Positions 42,194 to 51,154 of a stretch of 64,000 nt of DNA are shown in pieces. Each line of letters begins with the position of its first letter. Within the stretch, counting starts at the first letter, position 1. The notes beneath the pieces were generated by a model. It had not been told where the DNA came from, ran no database searches, and was given only the letters and a program-made list of their open reading frames with translations. Origin of the DNA: Palsa-504 sp963789225. Lineage in GTDB: Bacteria; Actinomycetota; Actinomycetes; Streptosporangiales; Streptosporangiaceae. Location of the stretch: positions 248,001 to 312,000 of the forward strand of contig CAWBKD010000046.1 in the NCBI GenBank assembly GCA_963789225.1, given 5' to 3'. A program made the translations under genes and the position numbers.

Positions 42194-43852
42194 TTAGCCA
42201 ATGCTCAGCGCGAGGAAGAAATCCACCTGGTCATCCAGCGAGGACAGGTCACGCCCGGTGAGCTCCTCGATCCGCCTGATCCGGTAGCGCACCGTGTTGA
42301 CGTGCACGTACATGGCCGCCGCGCACGCGTGCCACGAGCCGGAGCAGGCCAGGAACTCGCGCAGCGTGGGGAGCAACTCGGCGCGGTGCCGCTCGTCGTA
42401 GGCCACCAGCGGACCGAGCAGCCGGTCCCGGAACGAGCGCAGCACGCTGCCGGGCACGCTGGCCAGCAGGAGCTCGTACGAGGCCACCTCGTCGCTGGTC
42501 ACCACCGACACCGCGCCGGCCCCGGTCCCCGCCCGGATGACGGCGAGCCTGCGCGCGCTCTGCGCCTCGTGCAGGGCGCCGGCCAGCGCGGCCACGCCCT
42601 CGGCCGGGGCGCTGACGCCGGCGCTCAGCCTGATCCGGGAGCGGTCACACTCCAGCACCGGCTGCGCGGCCCGCAGCCGGGCCGCGAACGCGTGCCCCGC
42701 GGGGGCACCCGCAGCGGGGGCCGTCTCCGCTGCCGCGGCGTTCCCTGGCTCGGCGCCTTCCGCGGCCGGGACCGGGACGAGCACGATGATCTGCTCCCCG
42801 AGCGCCGCGACGACCGCGCCGTCCGCGTCCGGCCCGGCCAGCTCCTCGGCCAGGTCGCTGCGCCAGTGTTCGGCGTTCGGACCGCTCACCCGGTCGGCCT
42901 CCACCCCGAGCGCGGCCACCAGGTAGCTCCCGTCGGGCCGCAACCCGGCCGCGCGCATCAGCGAGGCGATCTCGGCCGGCGCGGCGCCCTCGGCCCCCTC
43001 GGACGCCAGCATGGTCACGATCGCCTCGGCCAGCTTGCGGTCGCCGACCCGCCCGGCGCTCAGCCTGGCTTGTTCGAGCGCGACGTCCGCGGCGAGTTCG
43101 ACGAAGGATTCGCGCAGCTCAGCCGCCCAATCCTGCTCCTGCCCCGGAGCGGCAAGGAACCAGCTGGTGATCCTCGGCTCGCCGCCCACGCCGAACAGTG
43201 AGTACCTGCCTTCGCTGCCTTCGGTAGACCGCAGCCCGCTGACTCGCGCGATGGCCGGGAGCCGGTCCGCCTTCAGGTACTCGCAGGCCAGCCTGACCGC
43301 CGTCGGCCTGGGGAGGGACGCCCCGGTCCCGCCGACCACCCGGCCGGTCCCGGTCAGCAGCCAGCATTCCGCCCCGATCTCGCGGCCCATCAGCCGGAAC
43401 ATCGCGTCGAGGCCCGCTCCCTCGGCCACCGCGGACAGCAGCAGCCTGCGCCGCCCGAGGACCTTGGTCATGGCGGTCGCCCGGTCCCCGTTCAGCCGGC
43501 GCGCGACCTCCTCGGTGACAGAGGCGAACGAGGTCTCAGCCGGAACCGCGAGCAGCGTGACGCCGTGCCGTCCGCAGGCCTGGATCACCTCGTCGGGAAT
43601 CTCGCCGAGCGCCTCTCCCGCGCCGAGCACGCCCGCGCCCGACCTGACCAGCGCCCGGACGAACCGGTCGGCGTCGCCAGGCTCGCGGCACCAGATCATG
43701 CCGGTCAGCACCAGGTCCCCCGGGGTCAGGTAGCGGCTGGGATCGGGCAGGTCGGTGGTGTACACGTGCCGGATCGCGCGATCCGCGCCGGAGACATCCG
43801 TCAGCAGCCTGAGTCCAAGGCCGGGGACGTCGAGCAAGTCCCGCACGCGCAC
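42194..43852 (-). CDS. pucR: PucR-family transcriptional regulator of purine catabolism
   Basis: The 552-residue protein has the N-terminal PucR domain (VRDLLDVPGLGLRLLTDVSG, YTTDLPDPSRYLTPGDLVLTG), a central GGDEF-like/CdaR region and a C-terminal helix-turn-helix ending YVHVNTVRYRIRRIEELTG. PucR-type proteins activate or repress uptake and degradation of purines and allantoin in response to pathway intermediates. GTG 43852 is chosen for its excellent AAGGAGGTG ribosome site six bases upstream; ATGs further up lack one. It is divergent from uraD-uraH-uricase and the xanthine dehydrogenase genes, so those are its likely targets. Confidence 0.93.
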   Translation of the reverse strand: MRVRDLLDVPGLGLRLLTDVSGADRAIRHVYTTDLPDPSRYLTPGDLVLTGMIWCREPGDADRFVRALVRSGAGVLGAGEALGEIPDEVIQACGRHGVTLLAVPAETSFASVTEEVARRLNGDRATAMTKVLGRRRLLLSAVAEGAGLDAMFRLMGREIGAECWLLTGTGRVVGGTGASLPRPTAVRLACEYLKADRLPAIARVSGLRSTEGSEGRYSLFGVGGEPRITSWFLAAPGQEQDWAAELRESFVELAADVALEQARLSAGRVGDRKLAEAIVTMLASEGAEGAAPAEIASLMRAAGLRPDGSYLVAALGVEADRVSGPNAEHWRSDLAEELAGPDADGAVVAALGEQIIVLVPVPAAEGAEPGNAAAAETAPAAGAPAGHAFAARLRAAQPVLECDRSRIRLSAGVSAPAEGVAALAGALHEAQSARRLAVIRAGTGAGAVSVVTSDEVASYELLLASVPGSVLRSFRDRLLGPLVAYDERHRAELLPTLREFLACSGSWHACAAAMYVHVNTVRYRIRRIEELTGRDLSSLDDQVDFFLALSIG

Positions 43853-43913
43853 GGAAACACCTCCTTGCGACGGACCCTCCTCGCGCATCATGGCCATCAC
43901 GCGTTTAGCGAAA

Positions 43914-43932
43914 GCTACAAAGCGGCTGTAGC
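43914..43932. promoter_or_regulatory. Inverted repeat in the pucR-uraD divergent promoter region
   Basis: GCTACA and TGTAGC are separated by seven bases in the 145-base gap between pucR and uraD. The neighbouring bases (TTTAGCGAAAGC) are AT-richer than the genes. It is a candidate PucR binding site controlling both directions; the assignment rests on position only. Confidence 0.45.
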
Positions 43933-43997
43933 CAGGTTACCGTTGATTGATCCGATGGCGTCTACCCGTGCGCGGTGTCGACTGATTGGATGCTCGC

Positions 43998-44505
43998 ATG
44001 GCGAACCCGAGCCCACCGGAGTCAGCGCTGGCGGCCTTCAACGCGGCATCAGCGCAGGCTGCCGAGCGGGACGTCCTCGAGTGCTGCGCCTCGGCTTCGT
44101 TCGCCAGCTGATCACCGACGGCCGCCTTACCGGGACGCGGCTGCCGTCCTGGTCGCGGTGGACGCCGCGTTCAGCGCCTTGAGCTGGGACGATATCGTCG
44201 AGAGCATGAACGCCCACCCGCGGATCGGGGCACGCGCCCCGGAGGGCGGATGGTCGGCGGCCGAGCAGTCCGGCGCCGCGTCCGCCAGCGACCGGGTCCG
44301 TCATGCGCTGGCCGAAGGCAACGTCGCCTACGAAGAGCGCTTCGGCCACGTGTTCCTGATCTGCGCCAGCGGCCTTTCCGGCCAGGACATGCTGACCCAG
44401 CTGCAGGCCAGGCTCGGAAACGACGAGGAGGCCGAACAGGCGGTGGTGCGCCAGGAGCTAACGAAGATCACCCGGCTGCGGATGACGAAGCTGCTGAGCC
44501 TGTGA
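43998..44505 (+). pseudogene. uraD: 2-oxo-4-hydroxy-4-carboxy-5-ureidoimidazoline decarboxylase (frameshifted)
   Basis: The ATG at 43998 opens a frame with a family-like N terminus (LAAFNAASAQAAERDVLECC), which stops at TGA about 44109. From about 44130 the rest continues two frames away: PYRDAAAVLVAVDAAFSAL, then MNAHPRIGA (the catalytic His-containing loop of OHCU decarboxylases), then RFGHVFLICASGLS. Restoring one C in each of two short C-runs (near 44106 and 44134) would give a continuous protein of normal length (~169 residues). The enzyme performs the last step from 5-hydroxyisourate to S-allantoin. It may be a decaying gene or two sequence errors. Confidence 0.85.
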
Positions 44506-44833
44506 CGCTGTCCACGCACGTCCTTGACGCGACGACCGGGCGTCCCGCAGCGGGAATCCTGGTCAGGCTCGAGCGCAGCACCGGCGACGGGTGGTCGCCG
44601 GAGGGCGGGGGCCAGACCGGCGCCGACGGAGGCTCAGGCTGCCTGATGACGCGGCGGCCAGCCCCGGCGTGTACCGCATTACCTTCGGCAGCGGGGCGTA
44701 CTTCTCGGCCCGCGGATCCGCGTCGTTCTACCCCGAGGTCACGGTGACCTTCGAGGTGACCGGACCGGGCGACCACTACCACGTCCCGCTGCTGCTGAGC
44801 CCGTACGCCTATTCCACCTACCGCGGGAGCTGA
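44502..44833 (+). pseudogene. uraH: 5-hydroxyisourate hydrolase (frameshifted)
   Basis: A GTG at 44502, overlapping the uraD stop, opens LSTHVLDATTGRPAAGILVR, the transthyretin-like HIU hydrolase N terminus. Near 44629 the frame shifts by one base. Downstream the family sequence resumes as RLRLPDDAAASPGVYRITF and FYPEVTVTFEV, ending HVPLLLSPYAYSTYRGS, the invariant C terminus that gives the family its YRGS signature. Adding one G in the GGA/GG run at 44628-44632 restores a normal ~110-residue protein. It converts 5-hydroxyisourate to OHCU. Uricase follows after three bases. Confidence 0.87.
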
Positions 44834-44836
44834 GCC

Positions 44837-45700
44837 ATGGCCATCGTGCTCGGCGCTAACCAGTACGGCAAGGCTGAGGTCCGCCTGCTGCACGTCAGGC
44901 GCGACGACGCCGCGGACGTCATCACCGACGTGAACGTCAGCGTGGCCCTGTCCGGCGAGCTGACCGCGACCCACCTGTCCGGCGACAACTCCGACGTGCT
45001 GACCACCGACGCGCAGAAGAACACGGTCTTCGTGTTCGCCAGGGAAGGCGGCGTCGGCGAGATCGAGGATTTCGCGCTGCGGCTGGCCAGGCACTTCGTG
45101 GCCTCGCAGGCGGCCATCTCGTTCGCCAGGGTGACCGTCGAGGAGTACCCGTGGGAGCGGCGGGCCGGGCATTCCTTCGTCCGGTCGGGCCGGGAGGTGC
45201 GGACCGCGACGGTCAGCCACGACGGCACCGATTCCTGGGTCGTCTCCGGGGTGAGCGGGCTGACCGTGCTGAACACGGCCGGTTCCGAGTTCTGGGGCTT
45301 CGCCAGGGACCGGTACACGACACTGGCCGAGACCACCGACCGGATCCTGGCCACCGCGGTCAGCGCGCGGTGGCGGCACGCCAGCGTGGCGGATTCCGCG
45401 CCGTACTGGGGCGAGTCCTACCGCACCGCCAGGGACCTGATGCTCGAGGCGTTCGCGGACACGCATAGCTATTCGCTGCAGCAGACGCTGTACGCCATGG
45501 GCGAGCGGGTGCTCGGCGGCAGGCCCGAGATCGCCGAGATCCGGCTGGCGCTGCCGAACAAGCACCACTTCGAGGTCGACATGTTGCCGTTCGGGCTGGA
45601 GAACGGCGGCCAGGTGTTCTACGCCGCCGACCGCCCCTACGGGCTGATCGAGGGCACGGTCACCAGGGATGACGCGCCGCCGCCCGGGAAAGCCTGGTAG
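44837..45700 (+). CDS. Urate oxidase (uricase)
   Basis: The 287-residue cofactor-free uricase has two T-fold repeats. It starts IVLGANQYGKAEVRLLHV with the catalytic Lys/Thr region (L-T-T-D-A-Q-K-N-T-V-F-V-F-A), has the conserved S-G-L-T-V-L-N-T-A-G-S-E-F-W-G-F and the signature ALPNKHHFEVDML. It oxidises urate to 5-hydroxyisourate with O2, giving H2O2. It is intact, in contrast to the frameshifted genes on both sides. It belongs to the run driven from the pucR-divergent promoter, with 3-4-base spacings to neighbours. Confidence 0.95.
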   Translation: MAIVLGANQYGKAEVRLLHVRRDDAADVITDVNVSVALSGELTATHLSGDNSDVLTTDAQKNTVFVFAREGGVGEIEDFALRLARHFVASQAAISFARVTVEEYPWERRAGHSFVRSGREVRTATVSHDGTDSWVVSGVSGLTVLNTAGSEFWGFARDRYTTLAETTDRILATAVSARWRHASVADSAPYWGESYRTARDLMLEAFADTHSYSLQQTLYAMGERVLGGRPEIAEIRLALPNKHHFEVDMLPFGLENGGQVFYAADRPYGLIEGTVTRDDAPPPGKAW

Positions 45701-45704
45701 CGGC

Positions 45705-46580
45705 ATGGAATTCCTGCAGCCCGGATCGCTCACCGAGGCGATCGAGGCCAAGGCCGAATCCCCGGGGCGGTTCCGATCGCCGGCGGCACCGACCTGATGG
45801 TCGAGATCAACTTCGACCGCTCTCGCCCGAGGCGATCCTGACCTCACCCGGGTCGCCGAGCTGACCGCATGGGGGGAGCGACGGCACGGTCCGCCTCGGG
45901 GCCGGCGTCACGTATGCCCGCCTGATCGCAGAGCTCGGCGACGTAATACCCGGGCTGGCAATCGCCTCGCGCACGTCGGATCCCCCCAGATCAGGAACGC
46001 GGGACGGTCGGCGGCGACCTTGGCGCGCCTCGCCCGGCGGGGACTGCCAGCCGCCTGTTAGCTTCCGTGCCGACGTGGAGGTCGCGTCGGTCGCGGCCCG
46101 CGGCACATCCCTGCGGCGATTCTTCCGGGCCGAAGCGCAACGCGCTGGCGGCCGACGAGCTGATCACGCGGCGTTCATCCCGGCCGCGCCGGGCCTCAGC
46201 AGTTCGCCAAGGTCGGCACCAGGAACGCGATGGTGATCGCCGTGTGCGCGTTGCCCTGGATCCGGCCCGGGGGCATGGCCCCGGCCGGGTAGGACCGGCA
46301 TCGGGTCCGCGGGGCCGACGCCGCTGCGTGCACGAGGCCGAGGAATTCCTGGACGGGGCACTGGCCGAGGCCGGGCTGTGGGAGTCGGCGGCCGCTGCCC
46401 GAGGGGGTCGCACAGCGGTTCGGCGAGCTGGTGGGGGCGGCGGCGCGGCCGATCGACGACGTGCGCGGCACCGCGGCGTACCGCCGGGACGCCCTATCGG
46501 TGCTGGCCCGGTGCACCCTGGGCTGGGCCTGGGCGGCGTACCGGGGAACCGGACAAGAGGCGAGTGAGGGAGGCGGCCAG
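45705..46580 (+). pseudogene. xdhB: Xanthine dehydrogenase FAD-binding subunit (multiply frameshifted)
   Basis: The ATG at 45705 starts MEFLQPGSLTEAIEA, and the FAD-binding subunit can be followed across all three frames: VPIAGGTDLMVEINFDR, then LGAGVTYARLIAEL, GSPQIRNAGTVGGDL-like and DELI-type segments, then an intact last part VGAAARPIDDVRGTAAYRRD. At least five frame changes occur in about 850 bases, several explained by one missing base in a short run. Amino-acid conservation between breaks is high, so the damage is recent or artefactual. The subunit passes electrons from the iron-sulfur subunit to NAD+. The end is approximate because the last frame runs into xdhC. Confidence 0.8.
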
Positions 46581-47072
46581 ATGCGGGTGACGATGACGGT
46601 CAACGGCGAGCCCGCGAACGCTGATGATGTGTGGGAGGGCGAGAGCCTGCTGTTCGTGCTGCGTGAGCGGCTCGCTCTCCCGGCTCGAAAAATGCCTGTG
46701 AACAGGGCGAATGCGGGTCGTGCACGGTCCTGCTCGACGACACCGTCTGCGCGTGTCTGGTCGCGGCCGGCCAGGCGGCGGCCGCGAGATCGTCACGGTC
46801 GAGGGGCTGGCCGCGACCTGGGCAGCGGGCAGGGCGGGCGCGACGACTAGACCCGGTTCAGCAGGCCTTCATCGAAGCGGGCGCGGTGCAATGCGGCTTC
46901 TGTACGCCCGGGCTGATCATGCAGACGCAGTGGCAGACCTGTGCGGCGCCCGCGGCGCCAGCTGACCCGGACATCCGCGAGGCCCTGGCGGGCAACCTGT
47001 GCCGGTGACTGACGAGAAGATCCTCGACGCCGTGCGGCTCGCAGCCAGCCGATGGCCGGGGACCGCGCATGA
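46581..47072 (+). pseudogene. xdhC: Xanthine dehydrogenase 2Fe-2S subunit (frameshifted)
   Basis: The ATG at 46581 follows a GGGAGG site and starts MRVTMTVNGEPANADDVWEG. The plant-type [2Fe-2S] loop is present, but only after a one-base correction near 46685 (C-E-Q-G-E-C-G-S-C-T-V-L). Further on are QAFIEAGAVQCGFCTPGLIM and D-I-R-E-A-L-A-G-N-L-C-R, with a small deletion at the last Cys motif (expected C-R-C-T-G-Y) near 47010. The stop overlaps the next start (ATGA, 47069). It would carry two Fe-S clusters between the Mo and FAD subunits. As written, it cannot make a complete protein. Confidence 0.82.
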
Positions 47073-48486
47073 CCACCCGGTGATCGAGGGCTGCGCGATC
47101 GCGACGATGGACGGCAGCGGCACGACGAGAGCGGCACCGAGACGCGAGCGGCTACGTCGTGATCGGGACGACCGGATCATCGCGGTCGGCGAGGGCCAGG
47201 CGCCGACCGCGGCCGCCGACGGGCCGGGCGGGTCGACGGCACCGGACGCCTGGCGAACCCGGTCTGATCAACGCGCACCACCACCTGTACCAGTGGCTCA
47301 CCCAGGGCCAGGCGCAGCAGTCCATCTGTTCGACTGGCTCACCGAGCTGTACCCGGTTGGGCCTGATCGAGCCGGAGCAGAAACACGCCGCGGCCACCGC
47401 GGGACTGGCCGGGCTCGCGCGGTCGGGGTGCAGCACCAGCACGACCACCACTACATCCTCCCGCGCGGACGCGGGGCCGAGGCCACGCGGCCGGACACGG
47501 GACCACTCGAGGCGGAGATCGCCGCGGCCTCCTCGGTCGGGCTGCGCTTTCACCCCTGCCGCGGCTCGATGGACCTCGGCCGGTCGGCGGGCGGGCTGCC
47601 GCCCGACGAGATCGTCGAGGACCCCGACACCGCCCTGGCCGCCACCGAAGAGGCCATCCGCCGGTTCCACGATCCGGCGCCCGGCGCCATGGTGCAGGTC
47701 GCGGTGGCCCCGTGCTCCCCGTTCTCGGTCAGCCCCGGGCTCATGCGGGAGACGGCGGAACTGGCGCGCGCGCTGGGCGTCCGGATGCACACCCACCTGG
47801 CCGAGACCCGCGAGGACGACGCGTACTGCCGGGAGACGCTCGGCCGCACGCCCGCCGAGTACGCCGACGAACTCGGCTGGCTCGGCGACGACGTATGGCT
47901 GGCGCACTGCGTGCACCTCGACGAGCCGGCGGTCAAGCGCTTCGCCGCGACCGGCACGGCGGTGGCCCACTGCCCGAGCTCGAACGCGCGGCTCGGCGCG
48001 GGCATCGCCCCGGTCCGCCGGCGCTGCGGGCCGGGCGCTGCGGTCGGCCTCGGGGTGGACGGGCGGCCTCCAGCGAGGGCACCTCCCTGGCGGCGAGCTG
48101 CGCCAGGCCCTGCTCGCCGCGCGGGTCAGGGACTCCGAGGGCGCCGCCGCGCTGACCGCCCGGCAGGCGCTGTGGCTCGGGACCCGCGGCGGCGCCCGCT
48201 GCCTGGGCCGGGCCGACGAGATCGGCGCGCTCCGGCCGGGCCTGCTGGCCGACATCGCGCTGTGGCGGGTCGACACGCTGGCGCACGACGCCATCGCGCA
48301 CGGCCTAACGGGGCGGGGGGCGGCGATCCGGTCGCCGCGCTCGTGCTCGGGCCGCCCGCGCCGCTCGAGCTGCTCCTGGTCGGCGGCGCGCCCGTGGTCG
48401 AGCACGGCGAGCTGCGCACGGCCGACGTGACCGCGGCGGCCCGCGACGTCCGGGCCGCCCGGCTCCGCCTGGAGGCGGGCAGATGA
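47069..48486 (+). pseudogene. 8-oxoguanine/guanine deaminase-type amidohydrolase (frameshifted)
   Basis: The ATG at 47069 starts MTTR and, after one base is restored, VIEGCAIATMDGSG. The amidohydrolase metal motif appears in a different frame as PGLINAHHHLYQWLTQGQ. From about 47500 a long intact stretch follows (VGLRFHPCRGSMDLGRSAGG, HTHLAETREDDAYC, WLAHCVHL, AHCPSSNARLGAG). Two further one-base losses (about 48061-48066 and 48090-48094) break the D-G-A-A-S-S-E-G metal-ligand region, and one more occurs near 48310. This family deaminates 8-oxoguanine or guanine to urate or xanthine, feeding the adjacent dehydrogenase and uricase. At least six frame changes are needed. Confidence 0.83.
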
Positions 48487-50738
48487 CAGAGACCGCGAGC
48501 CCGGCCGCCGGCACGCGCATCGAGACCGGCGTCCGGGGCGGCGTGGGCGAGAGCCCGACCCGCCCCGACGGGCGGCAGAAGGTGACCGGGGAGTTTGCCT
48601 ACTCCTCCGACCTGTGGCTGGACGCGATGCTGTGGGGGGCCACCCTGCGCAGCCCGCATCCGCGGGCCCGGATCACCGGGATCGACATCGGCGCGGCGCT
48701 GGCCACGCCCGGGGTCGCCGCCGTGCTCACCCATGATGACGTACCGGGACACAAGACCTACGGGCTCGAGCACTCCGACCAGCCGGTCCTGGCCTGGGAC
48801 CAGATCAGGTACCAGGGCGAGCCGGTGGCGCTGGTGGCGGCCGAGCACCCGGAGGTGGCCCGCCGGGCCGCGGCCAGGATCACCGTCACCTACGAGGTGC
48901 TCCCGCCGGTGACCGACGCGCGCAAGGCCCTGGCGCCCGGCGCACCCCTCGTGCACGCAGGCGGGAACCTGGTCCGCCACGTGCGGATCCGCAGGGGACG
49001 GCCCGACGCGTGCGCGGACGTCGTGGTCCGCGGCGAATACGAGGTCGGGATGCAGGACCAGGCGTTCCTCGGCCCGGAGTCCGGCCTGGCGATACCCGCC
49101 GAGGACGGCGGCGTGGACCTGTTCGTGGCGACCCAGTGGCTGCACGTGGACCGCGGGCAGGTCGCGGCGAGCCTCGCCCTGCCCGAGGACAAGGTGCGCA
49201 TCACCCTGTCCGGCGTCGGCGGCGCGTTCGGTGCCAGGGAAGACCTGTCCATGCAGATCCACGCCTGCATGCTGGCGCTGCATACCGGCAAGCCGGTCAA
49301 GATGATGTACTCGCGCGAAGAGTCGTTCTTCGGCCACGTGCACCGGCACCCAGCCTCGCTCCGGTACGAGCACGGCAGCACCGCGGACGGCACCCTGGTC
49401 TACGTCAAGGCCGACATCGTGCTGGACGGGGGTGCCTACGCGTCAAGCTCCACGGCGGTGGCGGCCAACGCGGCGACCCTCGGCTTCGGCCCCTACGACG
49501 TGCCCAACGTCGAGATGGACTGCTACGCGGCCTACACGAACAACCCGCCGTGCGGCGCAATGCGCGGATTCGGCGCGGTGCAGGCCTGCTTCGCCTACGA
49601 GGCCCAGATGGACAAGCTCGCCGCCGCGCTCGGCATGGATCCGGTCGAGCTTCGGATCAAGAATGCGATGCATGAGGGGTCCGTGATGCCGACGGGACAG
49701 GTGGTGGATTCGGCGGCCCCGGTCGAGGAGATACTGCGCCTGGTGCGGGCCAGGCCGCTGCCGCCCGCGCGTGCGGCAACTTCCGGACCCGACCTGCGCA
49801 CCCTGCCCGGAGGCGTATCCAACACCACGCACGGCGAGGGCGTGGTGCGCGGCGTGGGTTACGCGGTGGGGATCAAGAACGTCTGTTTCTCCGAGGGCTT
49901 CGACGACTACTCCACCGCCCGGGTGCGGCTGGAGCTGATGGGCGGCGAGCCGGCCGCCCAGGTCCAAACCGCCGCCGTGGAGGTCGGGCAGGGCCTGGTC
50001 ACCGTGCTGTCGCAGATCGCCAGGACCGAGCTCGGGGTCGAGCGGGTGGTGATCCTGCCCGCCGACACCTCCATCGGCAGCGGAGGATCCTCGTCGGCGT
50101 CCAGGCAGACGTACATGACCGGCGGGGCGGTGCGCGCCACCTGCCAGGCGGTGCGGGGGGAGTTGGACCGCCGCGCCCGCGAGCGCTACGGAGGGACCAC
50201 GCCCGAGCTGGCCGTGCTGCTCGACGAGCCGGTCGAGGAGACGGTGACCTGGCGGCACCGGCCGACCTATTCGCTGGATCCCGAAACAGGTCAGGGCGAC
50301 GCGCACGTGCAGTACGCGTTCGCCGCGCACCGTGCCGTGGTGGACGTGGACACCGACCTGGGCCTGGTCAAGGTGGTGGAGATCGCGACCGCACAAGATG
50401 TCGGCAAGGCGATGAACCCGCAGGCGGTCGAGGGCCAGATCCACGGGGGCATAGCCCAGGGGCTCGGTCTCGCCGTCATGGAGGAGATCCGGGTCGTGGA
50501 CGGGCTGGTGAAGAATCCCTCCTTCACCGACTACCTGATCCCCACCATCCTCGACATGCCGCCGGTGCGGCTCGACGTGCTCGAGCTGGCCGATCCGCAT
50601 GCCCCGTACGGGCTGCGCGGCGTCGGCGAGCCGCCGACGATCTCCTCGACGGCCGCCGTGGTCGCCGCTATCCGCGCCGCCACCGGCCTGGACCTGATCC
50701 GGGTGCCGGTCCGCCCCGAGCACATCACGAGGACGTGA
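48483..50738 (+). CDS. xdhA: Xanthine dehydrogenase molybdopterin-binding subunit
   Basis: The 751-residue protein belongs to the xanthine-oxidase large-subunit family: PTRPDGRQKVTGEFAYSSD at the N terminus, GVGGAFGAREDLSMQ (molybdopterin contact), NNPPCGAMRGFGAVQACFAYE with the conserved Arg, the Ser-rich IGSGGSSSASRQTYMTGGA, and the catalytic Glu in GLRGVGEPPTISS. It hydroxylates hypoxanthine/xanthine to urate. It is intact although the FAD and Fe-S subunit genes upstream are broken, so activity depends on whether those frameshifts are real. The ATG overlaps the deaminase stop. Confidence 0.94.
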   Translation: MTETASPAAGTRIETGVRGGVGESPTRPDGRQKVTGEFAYSSDLWLDAMLWGATLRSPHPRARITGIDIGAALATPGVAAVLTHDDVPGHKTYGLEHSDQPVLAWDQIRYQGEPVALVAAEHPEVARRAAARITVTYEVLPPVTDARKALAPGAPLVHAGGNLVRHVRIRRGRPDACADVVVRGEYEVGMQDQAFLGPESGLAIPAEDGGVDLFVATQWLHVDRGQVAASLALPEDKVRITLSGVGGAFGAREDLSMQIHACMLALHTGKPVKMMYSREESFFGHVHRHPASLRYEHGSTADGTLVYVKADIVLDGGAYASSSTAVAANAATLGFGPYDVPNVEMDCYAAYTNNPPCGAMRGFGAVQACFAYEAQMDKLAAALGMDPVELRIKNAMHEGSVMPTGQVVDSAAPVEEILRLVRARPLPPARAATSGPDLRTLPGGVSNTTHGEGVVRGVGYAVGIKNVCFSEGFDDYSTARVRLELMGGEPAAQVQTAAVEVGQGLVTVLSQIARTELGVERVVILPADTSIGSGGSSSASRQTYMTGGAVRATCQAVRGELDRRARERYGGTTPELAVLLDEPVEETVTWRHRPTYSLDPETGQGDAHVQYAFAAHRAVVDVDTDLGLVKVVEIATAQDVGKAMNPQAVEGQIHGGIAQGLGLAVMEEIRVVDGLVKNPSFTDYLIPTILDMPPVRLDVLELADPHAPYGLRGVGEPPTISSTAAVVAAIRAATGLDLIRVPVRPEHITRT

Positions 50739-50742
50739 CCGC

Positions 50743-51132
50743 ATGCCCCACATGTTTCTGAACGGCGGCGGGATGCGCGGCGGCTCGCTGCATCACCGCC
50801 TGCGGGACGCTCCGTTCGTCACCGAGACCCGGACCGCGCCGCTTTACCGGTTCTACTCCTGCGGGGATCGCTACCCCGCCCTGGAAGCCGCGGAAGACGG
50901 CCGAGGCGCCGCAATCGAGGGCGAGGTCTACGACCTGCCGCTCGACGTGCTCCGCGATGAGCTCCTGCCCGCCGAACCGCCCGAACTCGAACTCGGCGTG
51001 CTCACGCTCGCCGACGGGACCGCCGCGCTGGGCATGATCCTGCGCCGGCCGACCCCCGCGATGGACGACCTGATCGATATCACCGCCTTCGGCGGCTGGC
51101 GAGCGTACCTCGCCAGCCGCCGGGAAGGCTGA
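50743..51132 (+). CDS. Allophanate-hydrolase C-terminal-domain-like / gamma-glutamylcyclotransferase-fold protein
   Basis: The 129-residue protein starts MFLNGGGMRGGSLHHRL and has the matching conserved features T-A-P-L-Y-R-F-Y-S and G-E-V-Y-D-L-P-L-D-V-L, then PPELELGVLTLADG. This is the stand-alone AtzF-C-like fold found with ureide and urea-degrading genes. In AtzF the domain completes allophanate breakdown, so a role in disposing of ureide nitrogen is plausible. It starts four bases after xdhA. Its exact reaction as a single-domain protein is not established. Confidence 0.78.
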   Translation: MPHMFLNGGGMRGGSLHHRLRDAPFVTETRTAPLYRFYSCGDRYPALEAAEDGRGAAIEGEVYDLPLDVLRDELLPAEPPELELGVLTLADGTAALGMILRRPTPAMDDLIDITAFGGWRAYLASRREG

Positions 51133-51154
51133 GAACGGCGCTCCGGCCGATCGC

